Assembly: GCF_014204795.1 (NCBI RefSeq)
Contig: NZ_JACHMB010000001.1
Location: 4,650,001 to 4,714,000, forward strand
DNA from: Nonomuraea jabiensis
Lineage (GTDB): Bacteria > Actinomycetota > Actinomycetes > Streptosporangiales > Streptosporangiaceae
DNA: 64,000 nucleotides
Direction: 5' to 3'
Of this stretch, positions 34,716 through 43,264 are shown piece after piece. The first letter of the stretch is position 1; the number at the start of each line of letters is the position of its first letter. The translations under genes were made by a program, and so were the position numbers. A model generated the notes under the pieces. It did no database searches, was not told the DNA's origin, and saw only the letters and a list, made by a program, of their open reading frames with translations.

Positions 34716-35819
34716 CTACTTCCCGTCGGCTCCGGGAAGGATCAGCGTGTCCATGCGCCCGGAGGCATAGTCGGCCACGTGCCGGGCCTTCCCGGTTTCG
34801 ATGTCGACCGCGTAGGTGCCGGCCTTCTTGCCCTCGCTGAGGATCAGGACCTCGGACGGGCTCTGCCAGACGGAGGCGTCATGGAAGCCGCCGTCCTTCG
34901 GCAGGCCGCGGATCGGCACCTTCCGTACGATCCGCCCGGTCTTGGCGTCGAGGACGGTGAGCAGCTGCCTGCTGTTCCTGTAGTCCTTGTGGTCGGTCGC
35001 GACCAGCGTGCGGCCGTCCGGAGCGATCTCGCTGAAGCCGATGAACGCGCCGTCGAAGTGCACCCGCTTGCCTCCGCCGGTGACGGGCATCAGCCACATG
35101 TCGGTCCTGGCGTAGCGGACCAGCTCGGCGACGCCGCCCTTGATGCTGATGACCTCGAACTTGTCGGGGATCGGCACCGTCTTGCCGGTGCGCACGTCGA
35201 TCAGCAGCCCGGTGTCCTTCTTGCTCCCCACGCGTGGATCGAAGCCCACGTACCGGCCGTCGTCCGAGACGACGAGCTGGCTGCCGATCTGGATCTGCTC
35301 CTCCTTCACCTTGAAGGGGGAGGTCGTCACGGCGCCGGTCACCAGGTCGCGGACCACGTGGGCCTGGGCCTCGCGGCTGTAGTAGGCGAGCATGCGCCCG
35401 TCCCGGCTGATCGCGATGGGGACGCGCTCGCCCTTGCGGGTGTTGACCAGCGCCTGCGGCACCCGGTACGTCGTGCCGGCGCGGGTGACCACCCGCCACT
35501 CCTGGACGCGGCAGTTGATGACCTGCTGGTCCGCGGACACGTCGCAGGGCGTCTTGTACCCGTACTGGACCGCCCCCACCTTGCCGTCGGGCAGGTCGGC
35601 CACCGTGTCCGTACTTTGCGGGGCGGCCGGGTAGGCCCTGCGGGGCCAGACCACCGTCGCGACCGCCGCCGACGCCACCAGCGCCGCGACCGTCGCGACG
35701 GTGGTCGCCGCCATCGTGGCGCGCCGCCTGCGCCGGTGACCGGCGATGGCCGCGTCGGCCAGGCTCACCAGCGGTGCCTCCTCCGCGAGACCGCTCAGCG
35801 CCTCGCGCAGCCTGGTCAT
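34716..35819 (-). CDS. Membrane-anchored TolB-like protein, partner of the second sigma factor
   Basis: A 367-residue protein with the same plan as the product at 33573: a cytoplasmic N-terminus, one helix (TVATVAALVASAAVATVVWP) and an outside repeat region with TYRVPQALVNTRKGERVPIA and GGFHDASVWQSPSEVLILSE. Its start overlaps the sigma stop by 4 bases. It is convergent with the first pair, with stops 24 bases apart. Confidence 0.75.
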   Translation of the reverse strand: MTRLREALSGLAEEAPLVSLADAAIAGHRRRRRATMAATTVATVAALVASAAVATVVWPRRAYPAAPQSTDTVADLPDGKVGAVQYGYKTPCDVSADQQVINCRVQEWRVVTRAGTTYRVPQALVNTRKGERVPIAISRDGRMLAYYSREAQAHVVRDLVTGAVTTSPFKVKEEQIQIGSQLVVSDDGRYVGFDPRVGSKKDTGLLIDVRTGKTVPIPDKFEVISIKGGVAELVRYARTDMWLMPVTGGGKRVHFDGAFIGFSEIAPDGRTLVATDHKDYRNSRQLLTVLDAKTGRIVRKVPIRGLPKDGGFHDASVWQSPSEVLILSEGKKAGTYAVDIETGKARHVADYASGRMDTLILPGADGK

Positions 35820-36322
35820 CGAACTACCTCCTGCAGGTACGGGTCCGCCAGCTCGGGCGCGAGCGCGCGCAGGCGGGCCAGGGCATGATGGGTCTGGCTC
35901 TTGACGTTGCCGATCGAGCAGCCGAGCGCTTCGGCCGTCTGCGCCTCGGTGAGGTCCTCCCAGTAGCGCAGCACGATCACTGCCCGCTGCTTGCGGGTCA
36001 GCTTGGCCAGCGCCTGGCGCAGGATGATCCGGTCGAGCGTGGCGTTGTCATAGGAGGCGGCCCGCTCAGGTGGCGCGGCGCTCAGCACCTCGGGCCGGGG
36101 ACGGCGCCGCCAGGCCAGGTACTGGTTGACCAGGGCCTTACGCGTGTATGCCTCGGGATTGCCCTCCTTGGCCAGCTTGGGCCAGTGCTTCACGATCTTG
36201 GTCAAGACGCTCTGCAACAGGTCCTCGGCGAGGTGGGCGTCCCCCACGAGCAGGTACGCGGTCCGCATCAGTGCTTGCTGGCGGGCAAGCACGAACTCGC
36301 GGAAGCCGTCGTGATGATCCAA
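35816..36322 (-). CDS. SigE-family RNA polymerase sigma factor (second copy)
   Basis: A 168-residue sigma factor with region 2 (REFVLARQQALMRTAYLLVG, HLAEDLLQSVLTKI) and region 4 (KLTRKQRAVIVLRYWEDLTE, SIGNVKSQTHHALARL). It heads a two-gene unit with the TolB-like gene, as in the 33076 pair. The two sigma proteins are related but not near-identical, so the duplication is old. Confidence 0.88.
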   Translation of the reverse strand: MDHHDGFREFVLARQQALMRTAYLLVGDAHLAEDLLQSVLTKIVKHWPKLAKEGNPEAYTRKALVNQYLAWRRRPRPEVLSAAPPERAASYDNATLDRIILRQALAKLTRKQRAVIVLRYWEDLTEAQTAEALGCSIGNVKSQTHHALARLRALAPELADPYLQEVVR

Positions 36323-36397
36323 TGTGCTCTCCTCTCGCCTCTAACCAATGCGGCCAGGGGACGAAAGGTTGCACATCCGTCTCTGCTTTCACATGGT

Positions 36398-36424
36398 GAG
36401 GGGGCCCCGCTCTGGGGCCCCCTC
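36398..36424. terminator. Terminator hairpin after the CBS gene
   Basis: A perfect 11-base inverted repeat (GAGGGGGCCCC and its complement) with the 5-base loop GCTCT. It lies 17 bases past the CBS stop in the direction of transcription (minus strand) and also separates it from the sigma promoter region. Confidence 0.75.
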
Positions 36425-36441
36425 GTATCTGACAAACGCGT

Positions 36442-36876
36442 TTACGCGGGTGCGTAGACGCGGTGGACGAACTCGGCGAGCTTGTTGTCCGGCAGCTCCT
36501 TCGCCAGATCGGCCTCGGAGACCATGCCCACGATCCGGTGGTTCTCGATCACGGGCAGCCGCTTGATCTGGTGCTGCTCCATCTTCTGCAGCGCCTCTTC
36601 GACGCTGCTGCGGGCCTCCACCCAGACCAGCCCGTGGGCGAGCTCGCTCGCCGTGGTCTGGTCGATGTCCTTGCCCTCGGCGCAGCACTTGATCACGATG
36701 TCGCGGTCAGTGATGATCCCTTTGAGCCGGTCGTCGTCCCCGCAGATCGGCAACGCGCCGACTGACAGATCACGCATCATCTGCGCGGCCGTGCGGAGGC
36801 TGTCGTGTTCGCCGACGCACTGCGCTCCGCGGTGCATCACGTCCTGGACTGTCTTTCCGACTCCCGATGTGCCCAT
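36442..36876 (-). CDS. CBS-domain pair protein
   Basis: A 144-residue protein made of two CBS motifs: VMHRGAQCVGEHDSLRTAAQ through KGIITDRDI, and LVWVEARSSVEEALQKMEQH through VGMVSEADL. Such stand-alone CBS pairs bind adenine nucleotides and act as energy or stress sensors. The ATG follows a GAGGAGG ribosome site. Adjacent Usp and secreted genes fit a stress/dormancy theme. Confidence 0.9.
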   Translation of the reverse strand: MGTSGVGKTVQDVMHRGAQCVGEHDSLRTAAQMMRDLSVGALPICGDDDRLKGIITDRDIVIKCCAEGKDIDQTTASELAHGLVWVEARSSVEEALQKMEQHQIKRLPVIENHRIVGMVSEADLAKELPDNKLAEFVHRVYAPA

Positions 36877-36992
36877 TTCTACCTCCTCCGAGAGGGGTCG
36901 AAGGAATCTTCACTGTGAGCCCTACCCCGCCTGCGGGAGATCGCACGAGGTTTGGCGAAGGCCCTGGGCGGTATGCTCCCATCAGGGGACAT

Positions 36993-37340
36993 ATGAAAAA
37001 GATCGCCGCTGTCGCAGGACTCGTGGTCATGGCCACGTCCGGCGTTACCGCCGCCTTCGGAGACGGTACCGCCCAGCACGAAGTGAGTCAGCAGCAGTAC
37101 GACACCCTCATCTCCCAATGCCGCTATGCCGACCAGGGCAAGGCGAAGTGCCGTGAGGCGGTCAAGGAGATGTACCGCATCGGCAAATACGACAAGACGC
37201 TCGACTGTCGCACGTATTCCGGCGTGACCGTATGCGGCACGCTCAAGCTCAGTAAGGCCGAACGCCAGTGCGTTCGCGAGTCCGTCTCCGCGGGGCTGAC
37301 GTACCGCCGCGCCGAGGTGGAGTGTTACGCCTTCACCTGA
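36993..37340 (+). CDS. Small secreted protein with conserved-looking cysteines
   Basis: A 115-residue protein with a signal peptide (MKKIAAVAGLVVMATSGVTA, cleavage near AFG). The mature part has six Cys (SQCRYAD, KCREAV, LDCRTYSGVTVCGT, RQCVRE, EVECYAF). Family not recognised. The ATG follows AGGGGAC. It is 12 bases before the Usp gene and probably in the same transcript. Confidence 0.7.
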   Translation: MKKIAAVAGLVVMATSGVTAAFGDGTAQHEVSQQQYDTLISQCRYADQGKAKCREAVKEMYRIGKYDKTLDCRTYSGVTVCGTLKLSKAERQCVRESVSAGLTYRRAEVECYAFT

Positions 37341-37352
37341 GGAGCCAATCCC

Positions 37353-38195
37353 ATGATCATCGTCGGCGTTGACGGTTCGAGGACCGGGCTGGACGCCGCC
37401 GGCTGGGCCGCCACGGAGGCGGCGCTGAGACAGGTGCCGCTTACCGTGGCGCACGCCGTTCCGAAGTGGGTGTGCGAGGAGGCCGACGGCCACTACGCCG
37501 AGGTCGGCCGGTGGCTGCGCGAGAGCGCGAAATCGGTGCTGATCTCCGCGCGGGACCGCGCCCTGCGGGAGCGGCCGGAGCTCACGGTGGAGACCGTCCT
37601 GCTGCCGGGCGACCCCCGCTCCGCCCTGGTCAAGATCTCGGAGAACGCCGAGCTGCTGGTCGCCGGCAGCCGGGGCGTCGGCGGCGTGCGCGGGCTGCTG
37701 GTGGGATCCGTCGCGTACGGCGTCGCCGCGCACGCCGTCACGGACGTCGTCCTGGTACGCGCCCGTCCCCCGACCCCGCGCGGCGAGATCGTGGTGGGGG
37801 TCGACGGCTCCCCCGGGGGCGTGCGGGCGCTCGGCTTCGCGTTCGCCGAGGCCGAATTGCGCGGTACGAAGCTGCGCGCCGTACACGCGTGGGCCTGGCC
37901 GCATCCGAGCGGGTTCGAGCCAGCCGACCGCGACAGCGAGCTGGACCGGTCGCGCGAGCTGAACGAGCTCCTGGCGGGGCACCGGGAGCGGCATCCGGGG
38001 GTGGAGGTGGTGCCGGAGATCGTGCACGGCCACCCCGTCGAGGTGCTGCGGGAGGCGGCGGCCGAGGCGGACCTGCTGGTGCTGGGCACGCACGGGCGCA
38101 GCCAGCTCGCCGGGATGCTCATGGGCTCCATCAGCCAGGCCATGCTCCACCACGCCCCCTGCCCGCTCGCCGTGATCCGCCGGGACCGAGCCTGA
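37353..38195 (+). CDS. Universal stress protein with two UspA domains
   Basis: A 280-residue protein with tandem UspA domains. Domain 1 has IIVGVDGSRTGLDAAGWAAT and LLVAGSRGVGGVRGLLVGSV; domain 2 has EIVVGVDGSPGGVRALGFAF and LLVLGTHGRSQLAGMLMGSI. The GxnG-(S/T) ATP-binding patterns are visible in both. Such proteins respond to starvation, hypoxia and other stress. The last codons and stop lie in a tandem repeat (38172-38280). Confidence 0.9.
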   Translation: MIIVGVDGSRTGLDAAGWAATEAALRQVPLTVAHAVPKWVCEEADGHYAEVGRWLRESAKSVLISARDRALRERPELTVETVLLPGDPRSALVKISENAELLVAGSRGVGGVRGLLVGSVAYGVAAHAVTDVVLVRARPPTPRGEIVVGVDGSPGGVRALGFAFAEAELRGTKLRAVHAWAWPHPSGFEPADRDSELDRSRELNELLAGHRERHPGVEVVPEIVHGHPVEVLREAAAEADLLVLGTHGRSQLAGMLMGSISQAMLHHAPCPLAVIRRDRA

Positions 38196-38280
38196 AGTCG
38201 TGGTCCGCCGGGACCGGGCCTGAAGTCGTGATCCGCGGGGCCGGGCCTGAGTCGTGATCCGCCGGGAGCGGGCCTGAAAG
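38172..38280 (+). repeat. Tandem repeat of the end of the Usp gene
   Basis: Four copies of a 26-28 base unit (gtgatccgccgggaccgagc then cctgaagtc and variants). The first copy encodes the C-terminal VIRRDRA and stop of the Usp protein; the other three repeat these codons and the stop outside the gene. It looks like slippage or unequal exchange, and the repeats may also end transcription. Confidence 0.8.
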
Positions 38281-38395
38281 TTACACGCCGACCCCGGCGT
38301 TCGCGCAGGTCGCGGCCTCGCGCGCGGCTCGCCGCCTTCCCGCCGTACCGGCGCCGTCCTTACGATCTGCGCAGGCTACGACGGGAGAGCAGACG

Positions 38396-39496
38396 ATGCG
38401 CAGGACCAGCACCTTGCTGGCGGCGATGCTGGCGTTCGCCGCGGCGGTGTTATTCGCGACGACCACGCAGGCCAGCGGTGCCGCCGCCACCCGGATCATG
38501 CCCCTGGGCGACTCGATCACCGGCTCCCCAGGCTGCTGGCGGGCCCTGCTCTGGAACCGGCTCCAGAGCACCGGCCACACCAACATCGACTTCGTCGGCA
38601 CCCTCCCGCCGCAGGGCTGCGGCGTCTCGTACGACGGCGACAACGAGGGCCACGGCGGCTACCTGGCCACCAACATCGCCAGCCAGAACCAGCTGCCCGG
38701 CTGGCTCTCCGCGACCAAACCCGACATCGTGCTCATGCACCTCGGCACGAACGACGTGTGGAGCAACATCGCGCCGGCGACGATCCTCAGCGCGTTCACC
38801 ACGCTCGTGAACCAGATGCGGGCCAGCAACCCCAACATGAAGATCCTCGTCGCGAAGATCATCCCCATGAACCCGTCCACCTGCGCCGACTGCGGCCAGC
38901 GCGCCGTGAACTTCAACAACGCCATCCCCGCCTGGGCGGCCGCGACCACCACGCAGCAGTCGCCGATCACGGTGGTGGACCAGTGGACGGGGTTCAGCAC
39001 GAGCACGGACACCTACGACGGCGTGCACCCGAACTCGGCCGGCGACCAGAAGATGTCCGACAAGTGGTACCCGCCCCTGGTGACTGCCCTGTCGGGGATC
39101 ACCCCCACCGCGACGCCCACCGTCACTCCCACCGTCACTCCCACCGTCACTCCCACTGTCACTCCCACCGTCACTCCCACTGTCACTCCCACCACGGGCG
39201 GCGGCTGCACGGCGACGTACAAGAACACCAACCAGTGGCAGGACGGCTTCCAGGGCGAGGTCACCGTCAAGAACACCGGCGCTTCGGCCATGAGCGCGTG
39301 GACGGTGCAGTGGACGTTCGCGAACGGGCAGCGGATCACCCAGCTCTGGAACGGCACGCTGAGCGCGAACGGCTCCGCGATGACCGTGCGCAACGTGGCC
39401 TGGAACGGCTCGCTCGCGCCGGGGGCCTCGACCACGTTCGGCTTCACCGCCTCGTGGAGCGGCACGAACACCGCCCCCACGCCCACCTGCACCTAG
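38396..39496 (+). CDS. Secreted SGNH esterase (CE3-like) with C-terminal CBM2
   Basis: A 366-residue secreted enzyme. After a signal peptide (MRRTSTLLAAMLAFAAAVLF), an SGNH hydrolase domain spans about residues 30-235 with IMPLGDSITGSPGCWRALLW (block I, Ser nucleophile), HLGTNDVW (block III) and DGVHPNSAGD (block V, catalytic Asp/His). A Thr-Pro linker (TPTVTPTVTP repeats, from a 12-base tandem) leads to a CBM2 (GGGCTATYKNTNQWQDGFQG, WNGSLAPGASTTFGFTASWS), which binds cellulose or xylan. A deacetylase of plant polysaccharide is likely. The TAG stop is in a CTAG that borders the element at 39497. Confidence 0.9.
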   Translation: MRRTSTLLAAMLAFAAAVLFATTTQASGAAATRIMPLGDSITGSPGCWRALLWNRLQSTGHTNIDFVGTLPPQGCGVSYDGDNEGHGGYLATNIASQNQLPGWLSATKPDIVLMHLGTNDVWSNIAPATILSAFTTLVNQMRASNPNMKILVAKIIPMNPSTCADCGQRAVNFNNAIPAWAAATTTQQSPITVVDQWTGFSTSTDTYDGVHPNSAGDQKMSDKWYPPLVTALSGITPTATPTVTPTVTPTVTPTVTPTVTPTVTPTTGGGCTATYKNTNQWQDGFQGEVTVKNTGASAMSAWTVQWTFANGQRITQLWNGTLSANGSAMTVRNVAWNGSLAPGASTTFGFTASWSGTNTAPTPTCT

Positions 39497-39656
39497 TACT
39501 CCAGTGACACTTCGGGATCTTGAGGGGTCGGGGTCACATGGCGACGGCCACAGCGTAGACCCTGATGGCTCCTGGAACACGTCGGCGGGGCCTGGTGAGT
39601 CACCACCGGATCCCGGCCGAGGTGCCCGGCCCGGCGGCCGGGCACCGGTCGTCGGG

Positions 39657-41333
39657 TCACTTGACGATGATCTGATGGGTGGCCTGGGCCGGTCCGGTCC
39701 CGCCGTCCCCCGCATAGCTCGCGAGGTAGCTGTACCTGCCGGCGTTGGCGGGCGTGTCGGTGAACGTGTACGTGCCGTCGGCGTTCACCCTCACCGGCGG
39801 GAGCTTGACGGTCTTACCGCTGGTGCCCTTGACGTACAGGGTGCGCTGCACGGTGAGCGTGGACCCCGGAGAGGGCGGCCTGTCGCCCGCCGTCAGGACG
39901 CCGCTCAGCTCCACGGCCGTGCCGGCGACGCCGGACTGCGGCCCTGTCAGGGTGAGCGTGGCTTCACGCTTGACCGTCACGGTGACGGAGGCGCTGCTGC
40001 GGCGGTGGCCGTCGTCGCCGTCCCAGAACACCCAGTAGATCACCTCGCCGATGTACGGCGGCAGCTCGAAGACGGGCGTGTCCTGGAAGGTGAACGTGCC
40101 GTCCTGCCGCGTCGTCACGCCGGTGATCGGCAGTTTCGTCCAGCCGGGCAGGTACTGGATCACCGTGAGCGGCTTGAGCCCGAGCGCCTCGCCGTCGGCG
40201 CGGGTGAGCCGCCCCTCGACAGTGATCGGCGAGCCGGCGTACGCGTCCGCGGGGGCCGTCACCGCGAGCTTGGTGGCCGGTAGCGCGACGCCCGTCACCC
40301 GCCACAGCAGCAGCCGGTCCGTGGAGCTGCGCAGCAGTGCGAAGACGTCCGTGCCGGAGAACGCGACGCCGTCCGGGAGCAGTTCGGCGTCCGGCTGGTC
40401 GGCCGCGAACAGCTCCGCGCCCGTCGCCGCGTCGTAGAGGGTGAGGTCGGTGCTGCCCCACTGGCGTCCGGCCGCGACGTACGCGCCGTCCGAGCCGAGC
40501 GCCACGGCGGACGGGTACCCGTCCCAGCCGTCGCCGTAGGTGCCGGTCGCCGCCAGGGTCCTGGTGTCGTACCTGGTGAAGTGACCGGGGGTGTCGGCCG
40601 CGCTGAACAGGGTGCCGCCGTCGGAGCTCAGGGTGAGGTCGCGCAGGGAGTCGATGCGCCACTTCTCGCCGTCGATCGTGCCGCGCAGCGCGGGGGCGCC
40701 GTCGCCGAGATCGTAGACCAGTATGTCGGCGTGGTGCAGGGCGGTCTGGCCGATCACGAGCGTGTCGCCGGCGGCCGCGAGCACGGGAGGCCGCAGGTGC
40801 TCGCCCCCGACCGCCACGGGCGCCGGGGCGCTCGCGCTGAGATCCAGGCCGACGACGCCGCCGGGGCCGTTGTCGCATCCGTGCCCCACCCACAACCGCT
40901 CGCCCAGCAACGCCAGGGTGGACGGGCAGGGGTGGGCCGACAGATCGATCCGGCGGGTGACGGCCAGGCTCGCGGTGTCGATCTCGGCGACCTCGTTCGA
41001 GCCGGTGAGAGCCGCGTACAGGCGGGTGCCGTCCGCGTTCACGGCCAGCTCTCGGACGCCGGGGAGGCCGGTGACGACACCGCCGGTGAGGTTTCCGTCA
41101 GTGCCGGCCACGATGATGCGGTCGCCGGCGGGAACGAACACCCGGCCGCCGCCGACGGCCAGGTCGGCGGTGTAGGAGTCGGTGACCCCGAGGTCGGTGG
41201 TGGTGCCGGCCGCCGAGGCGGCGGGGGCCGTGACGGTGAGCAGGCCGGTGATCAGGCCGGCGGCGCCGCAGTAAGCGGCTAATCGGCGAACCAGGGATGG
41301 GGGCACGAGAGCCTCCTGCCGGGATGGGAACAT
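39657..41333 (-). CDS. Secreted beta-propeller protein with Ig-like domains
   Basis: A 558-residue protein with a signal peptide (cleavage near ASAAGTT) followed by about 300 residues of repeated blades (VTDSYTADLAVGGGRVFVPA, RIDLSAHPCPSTLALLGERL, YGDGWDGYPSAVALGSDGAY). The last about 200 residues are two Ig-like/bacterial domains (LAVTAPADAYAGSPITVEGR and LTLTGPQSGVAGTAVELSGV). Function unknown; adhesion or cell-wall contact is plausible. It lies wholly inside the CTAG-flanked segment, so it may have been carried in. Confidence 0.8.
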   Translation of the reverse strand: MFPSRQEALVPPSLVRRLAAYCGAAGLITGLLTVTAPAASAAGTTTDLGVTDSYTADLAVGGGRVFVPAGDRIIVAGTDGNLTGGVVTGLPGVRELAVNADGTRLYAALTGSNEVAEIDTASLAVTRRIDLSAHPCPSTLALLGERLWVGHGCDNGPGGVVGLDLSASAPAPVAVGGEHLRPPVLAAAGDTLVIGQTALHHADILVYDLGDGAPALRGTIDGEKWRIDSLRDLTLSSDGGTLFSAADTPGHFTRYDTRTLAATGTYGDGWDGYPSAVALGSDGAYVAAGRQWGSTDLTLYDAATGAELFAADQPDAELLPDGVAFSGTDVFALLRSSTDRLLLWRVTGVALPATKLAVTAPADAYAGSPITVEGRLTRADGEALGLKPLTVIQYLPGWTKLPITGVTTRQDGTFTFQDTPVFELPPYIGEVIYWVFWDGDDGHRRSSASVTVTVKREATLTLTGPQSGVAGTAVELSGVLTAGDRPPSPGSTLTVQRTLYVKGTSGKTVKLPPVRVNADGTYTFTDTPANAGRYSYLASYAGDGGTGPAQATHQIIVK

Positions 41334-41469
41334 GTGTTCTAGTAACGTCTCATGGGTGCTCCCACGTCAAGATCATTCGATCGCGCGACGCCAAACCGTG
41401 ATCAAGCACTCTCCGGGGTTCGAGACCGGGACGATTGTCGGTGCCCGCCGACATGGTCGTCGCCATGGC

Positions 41470-42075
41470 GATTCCCCTCACGTGAGTCCGCGCCGTCCGC
41501 GGCCACGAGCCGGCGCTGGACGGGATGACCCTGCGCTGCAGGAAGACCGGCGGCCAGCTGCTGGCGTCCGTGCCCAGGGCCGTGCGGTCCAGCCCGGTCG
41601 GTGAGCAGTTCGCGGCGCTGCTTGAGCATCTGGACGGGCACGAAAAGGAGTGCCGCGCCACCGTGGAGTCATGGATGCTGAACGGCCTGCCGGTGCCTGC
41701 CGGGCTCCTCGCCGGGGTGTGGCCCGACCCCTGGTGGCGGGCCTGCCTGCGGCACCTGGTGGTTCCGCGTGGAGGGGCGGGCCGGGCTGCTGGAGGAGGT
41801 GTCCGAGGACGGGCTGGTGAGCGTCAGGACGGCGGACGGTCGGCGGTTCAGGGGGCACCAGGCCCTCGGCCCGGCGAGCGGCGGGTCGGCCCGGACGGCC
41901 ACAGGTTCCACGACGGCCGGGACTTCTGGTGGCACACCGGCACAACGACTGGGAGCCGCAGGGGCACCGCGTCGACCTGGCGACGGGGGAGCTCGCCGAG
42001 GAAGGGCTGCCGGAGTTCTTCGACCCGTCTCTGCTGGGCCAGGGCCGCCAGGAATACCCTGAGCTGGCAGTTCTC
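41470..42075 (+). pseudogene. Broken C-terminal part of a DUF4132 protein
   Basis: The plus frames carry pieces of one DUF4132-type C-terminus: MTLRCRKTGGQLLASVPRAV, LAGVWPDPWWRACLRHLVV, then in another frame EGRAGLLEEVSEDGLVSVRT, and finally HNDWEPQGHRVDLATGELAE and LPEFFDPSLLGQGRQEYPEL. At least two frameshifts split these pieces and no start is present. It is a decayed gene end, not a functional protein. It abuts the IS701-like remnant. Confidence 0.65.
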
Positions 42076-42343
42076 GACCCGGCCGCACGTCCTCGCGCAC
42101 GGCGTCGGCGTCCCACCCGGCTACTGTCCGGCCAGCCCCTGCATGCTCGGCCAGGGTCCAGCAGTTCTTACGGTCGAGGTCGGCCAGCGGACCGCGCACG
42201 TACGCGGTCGCGGCCCGGCGGGGCTCGACGCGGCCGAACCGGCCGCCGATCCGGGTCATCAGCTCGTTGCAGGCGACCATCCAGCCATGAGGATCTACGC
42301 TGTGGCTCGCGGCCACCGCACGATCTTTTGTTGTCTTCACCAA
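42075..42343 (-). pseudogene. N-terminal fragment of an IS701-like transposase
   Basis: On the minus strand the frame reads RIGGRFGRVEPRRAATAYVR, LADLDRKNCWTLAEHAGAG and WDADAVREDV, matching the conserved start of IS701 transposases. It loses similarity after about 90 residues, where the DUF4132 remnant begins. So the element is truncated. Its upstream inverted repeat at 42358-42415 is intact. Confidence 0.7.
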
Positions 42344-42415
42344 CCACGAATGATCACGCGGTGGCCGTCGCCATGTGACCTCGACCCCTCAAGATCCCGA
42401 AGTGTCACTGGAGTA

Positions 42416-42901
42416 CTAGTTGAGGATGATGGAGGCCACTCTGGGCTCGGCCAGCCGCACGTAGTCGCCGGTGGCCAGCGCGACGGACCGGTCGAGCCTG
42501 GCGGCGTTGAAATACAGCTCGGGCTGGTCGAGCAGCGTCGGGTCCGCGACCAGCTCCAGCCGGGGGTCGTAGCTGAACGGCAGCACGGTCCCGCTCATGC
42601 TGCCGGCCAGCTCCTCGGCCTTGTCCTTGGCGGCGAAGGCCACGTACGTGCCGTCCAGCAGCGACTTGACCGCCTGCAGGTCGAGCCGGGCGTTACCGGG
42701 CACGACGGCCAGCACGTGCCGGGTCTGCTTCTTGCCGATCTTGACCATCACGACCAGGCACTTGGCGGCCTGCGCGACATCGTGCCCGCGCAGGGCGCTG
42801 ACCTGGTCGGTGCGCCCCTCCGGCGCGTGCTCGATCACCCGGTAGCGGGCGCCGGCGGCGTCCATGTCGGCGATCAGCCGCTCGTACAGCTCACCAGCCA
42901 C
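42416..42901 (-). CDS. YbaK/EbsC-type aminoacyl-tRNA deacylase
   Basis: A 161-residue protein with the YbaK/ProX fold: YRVIEHAPEGRTDQVSALRG, AKCLVVMVKIGKKQTRHVLA, VVPGNARLDLQAVKSLLDGT and GTVLPFSYDPRLELVADPTL. It hydrolyses mischarged tRNA in trans. Its stop lies in the CTAG copy at the right border of the IS701-flanked segment. Its ATG lies inside the end of the ArsR gene (11-base overlap), so they form one operon. Confidence 0.88.
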   Translation of the reverse strand: MAGELYERLIADMDAAGARYRVIEHAPEGRTDQVSALRGHDVAQAAKCLVVMVKIGKKQTRHVLAVVPGNARLDLQAVKSLLDGTYVAFAAKDKAEELAGSMSGTVLPFSYDPRLELVADPTLLDQPELYFNAARLDRSVALATGDYVRLAEPRVASIILN

Positions 42902-43193
42902 TGCTCAACAACTCCTTCGCCGCGGCGATCCGGTCCTCGTCGCGCTGATAGAACACCCACTGCTTGATCTTCTTGCCGCGGATCAGGCCCGCCTTGGCGA
43001 GCACCTTGAGGTGCTCGCCGCAGGTGGGCTGGCTCACGCCGAGCTTCTCGGCGATGAAGAGCGAGCAGACTCCGTCCCGTACGAGGTCGCCGTCGCGCTG
43101 CGGCGGGAAGTGGCGCTCGGGATCGCGCAGCCAATCGAGGATCAGCAGCCGCTTGTCATTGGCCAGCGCCTTGACCAGATCGACGTCCAGCAC
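42891..43193 (-). CDS. ArsR-family transcriptional regulator
   Basis: A 100-residue winged-helix protein. LVKALANDKRLLILDWLRDP and LGVSQPTCGEHLKVLAKAGL mark the ArsR HTH. Two Cys (VCSLFIA, PTCGEHL) are present but no clear metal site. GTG 43193 follows a promoter whose -10 box is only 6 bases ahead, so the message is probably leaderless. It likely controls itself and YbaK through a palindrome in the promoter spacer. Confidence 0.88.
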   Translation of the reverse strand: MLDVDLVKALANDKRLLILDWLRDPERHFPPQRDGDLVRDGVCSLFIAEKLGVSQPTCGEHLKVLAKAGLIRGKKIKQWVFYQRDEDRIAAAKELLSSGW

Positions 43194-43199
43194 AAAGGA

Positions 43200-43228
43200 A
43201 TTATGGCAATTAGCTAATTACCTGTCTA
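43200..43228 (-). promoter_or_regulatory. ArsR promoter with palindromic operator in the spacer (leaderless)
   Basis: On the minus strand TAGACA (43228-43223) and CATAAT (43205-43200) have a 17-base spacer that contains the perfect 12-base palindrome AATTAGCTAATT (43208-43219). The GTG start is 6 bases after the -10 box. A repressor bound between the two boxes would block RNA polymerase, as expected for autoregulation. Confidence 0.65.
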
Positions 43229-43264
43229 GTCGGCCGACTGGCCATGCCGCCTCCGCTCCGGCAG

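Larger units (their letters stand above)
39497..42415. mobile_element. Segment flanked by inverted IS701-like ends and CTAG copies
   Basis: About 57 bases at each end are near-identical inverted repeats beginning TACTCCAGTGACACTTCGGG. CTAG flanks both sides (39493-39496 and 42416-42419), which fits a 4-base target copy of an IS701-type element. Right end: 5' part of an IS701-like transposase on the minus strand. Left end: the same IS end with a shorter, deleted stretch into the HSVDP codons. Between them are the beta-propeller gene and a DUF4132 remnant. The two outer genes keep their stops in the CTAG copies. Confidence 0.65.

Noticed and set aside
39504..40283. Plus-strand gene inside the CTAG-flanked segment
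   Set aside because: It is the mirror frame of the secreted beta-propeller gene on the other strand; only its first codons resemble the IS701 start.
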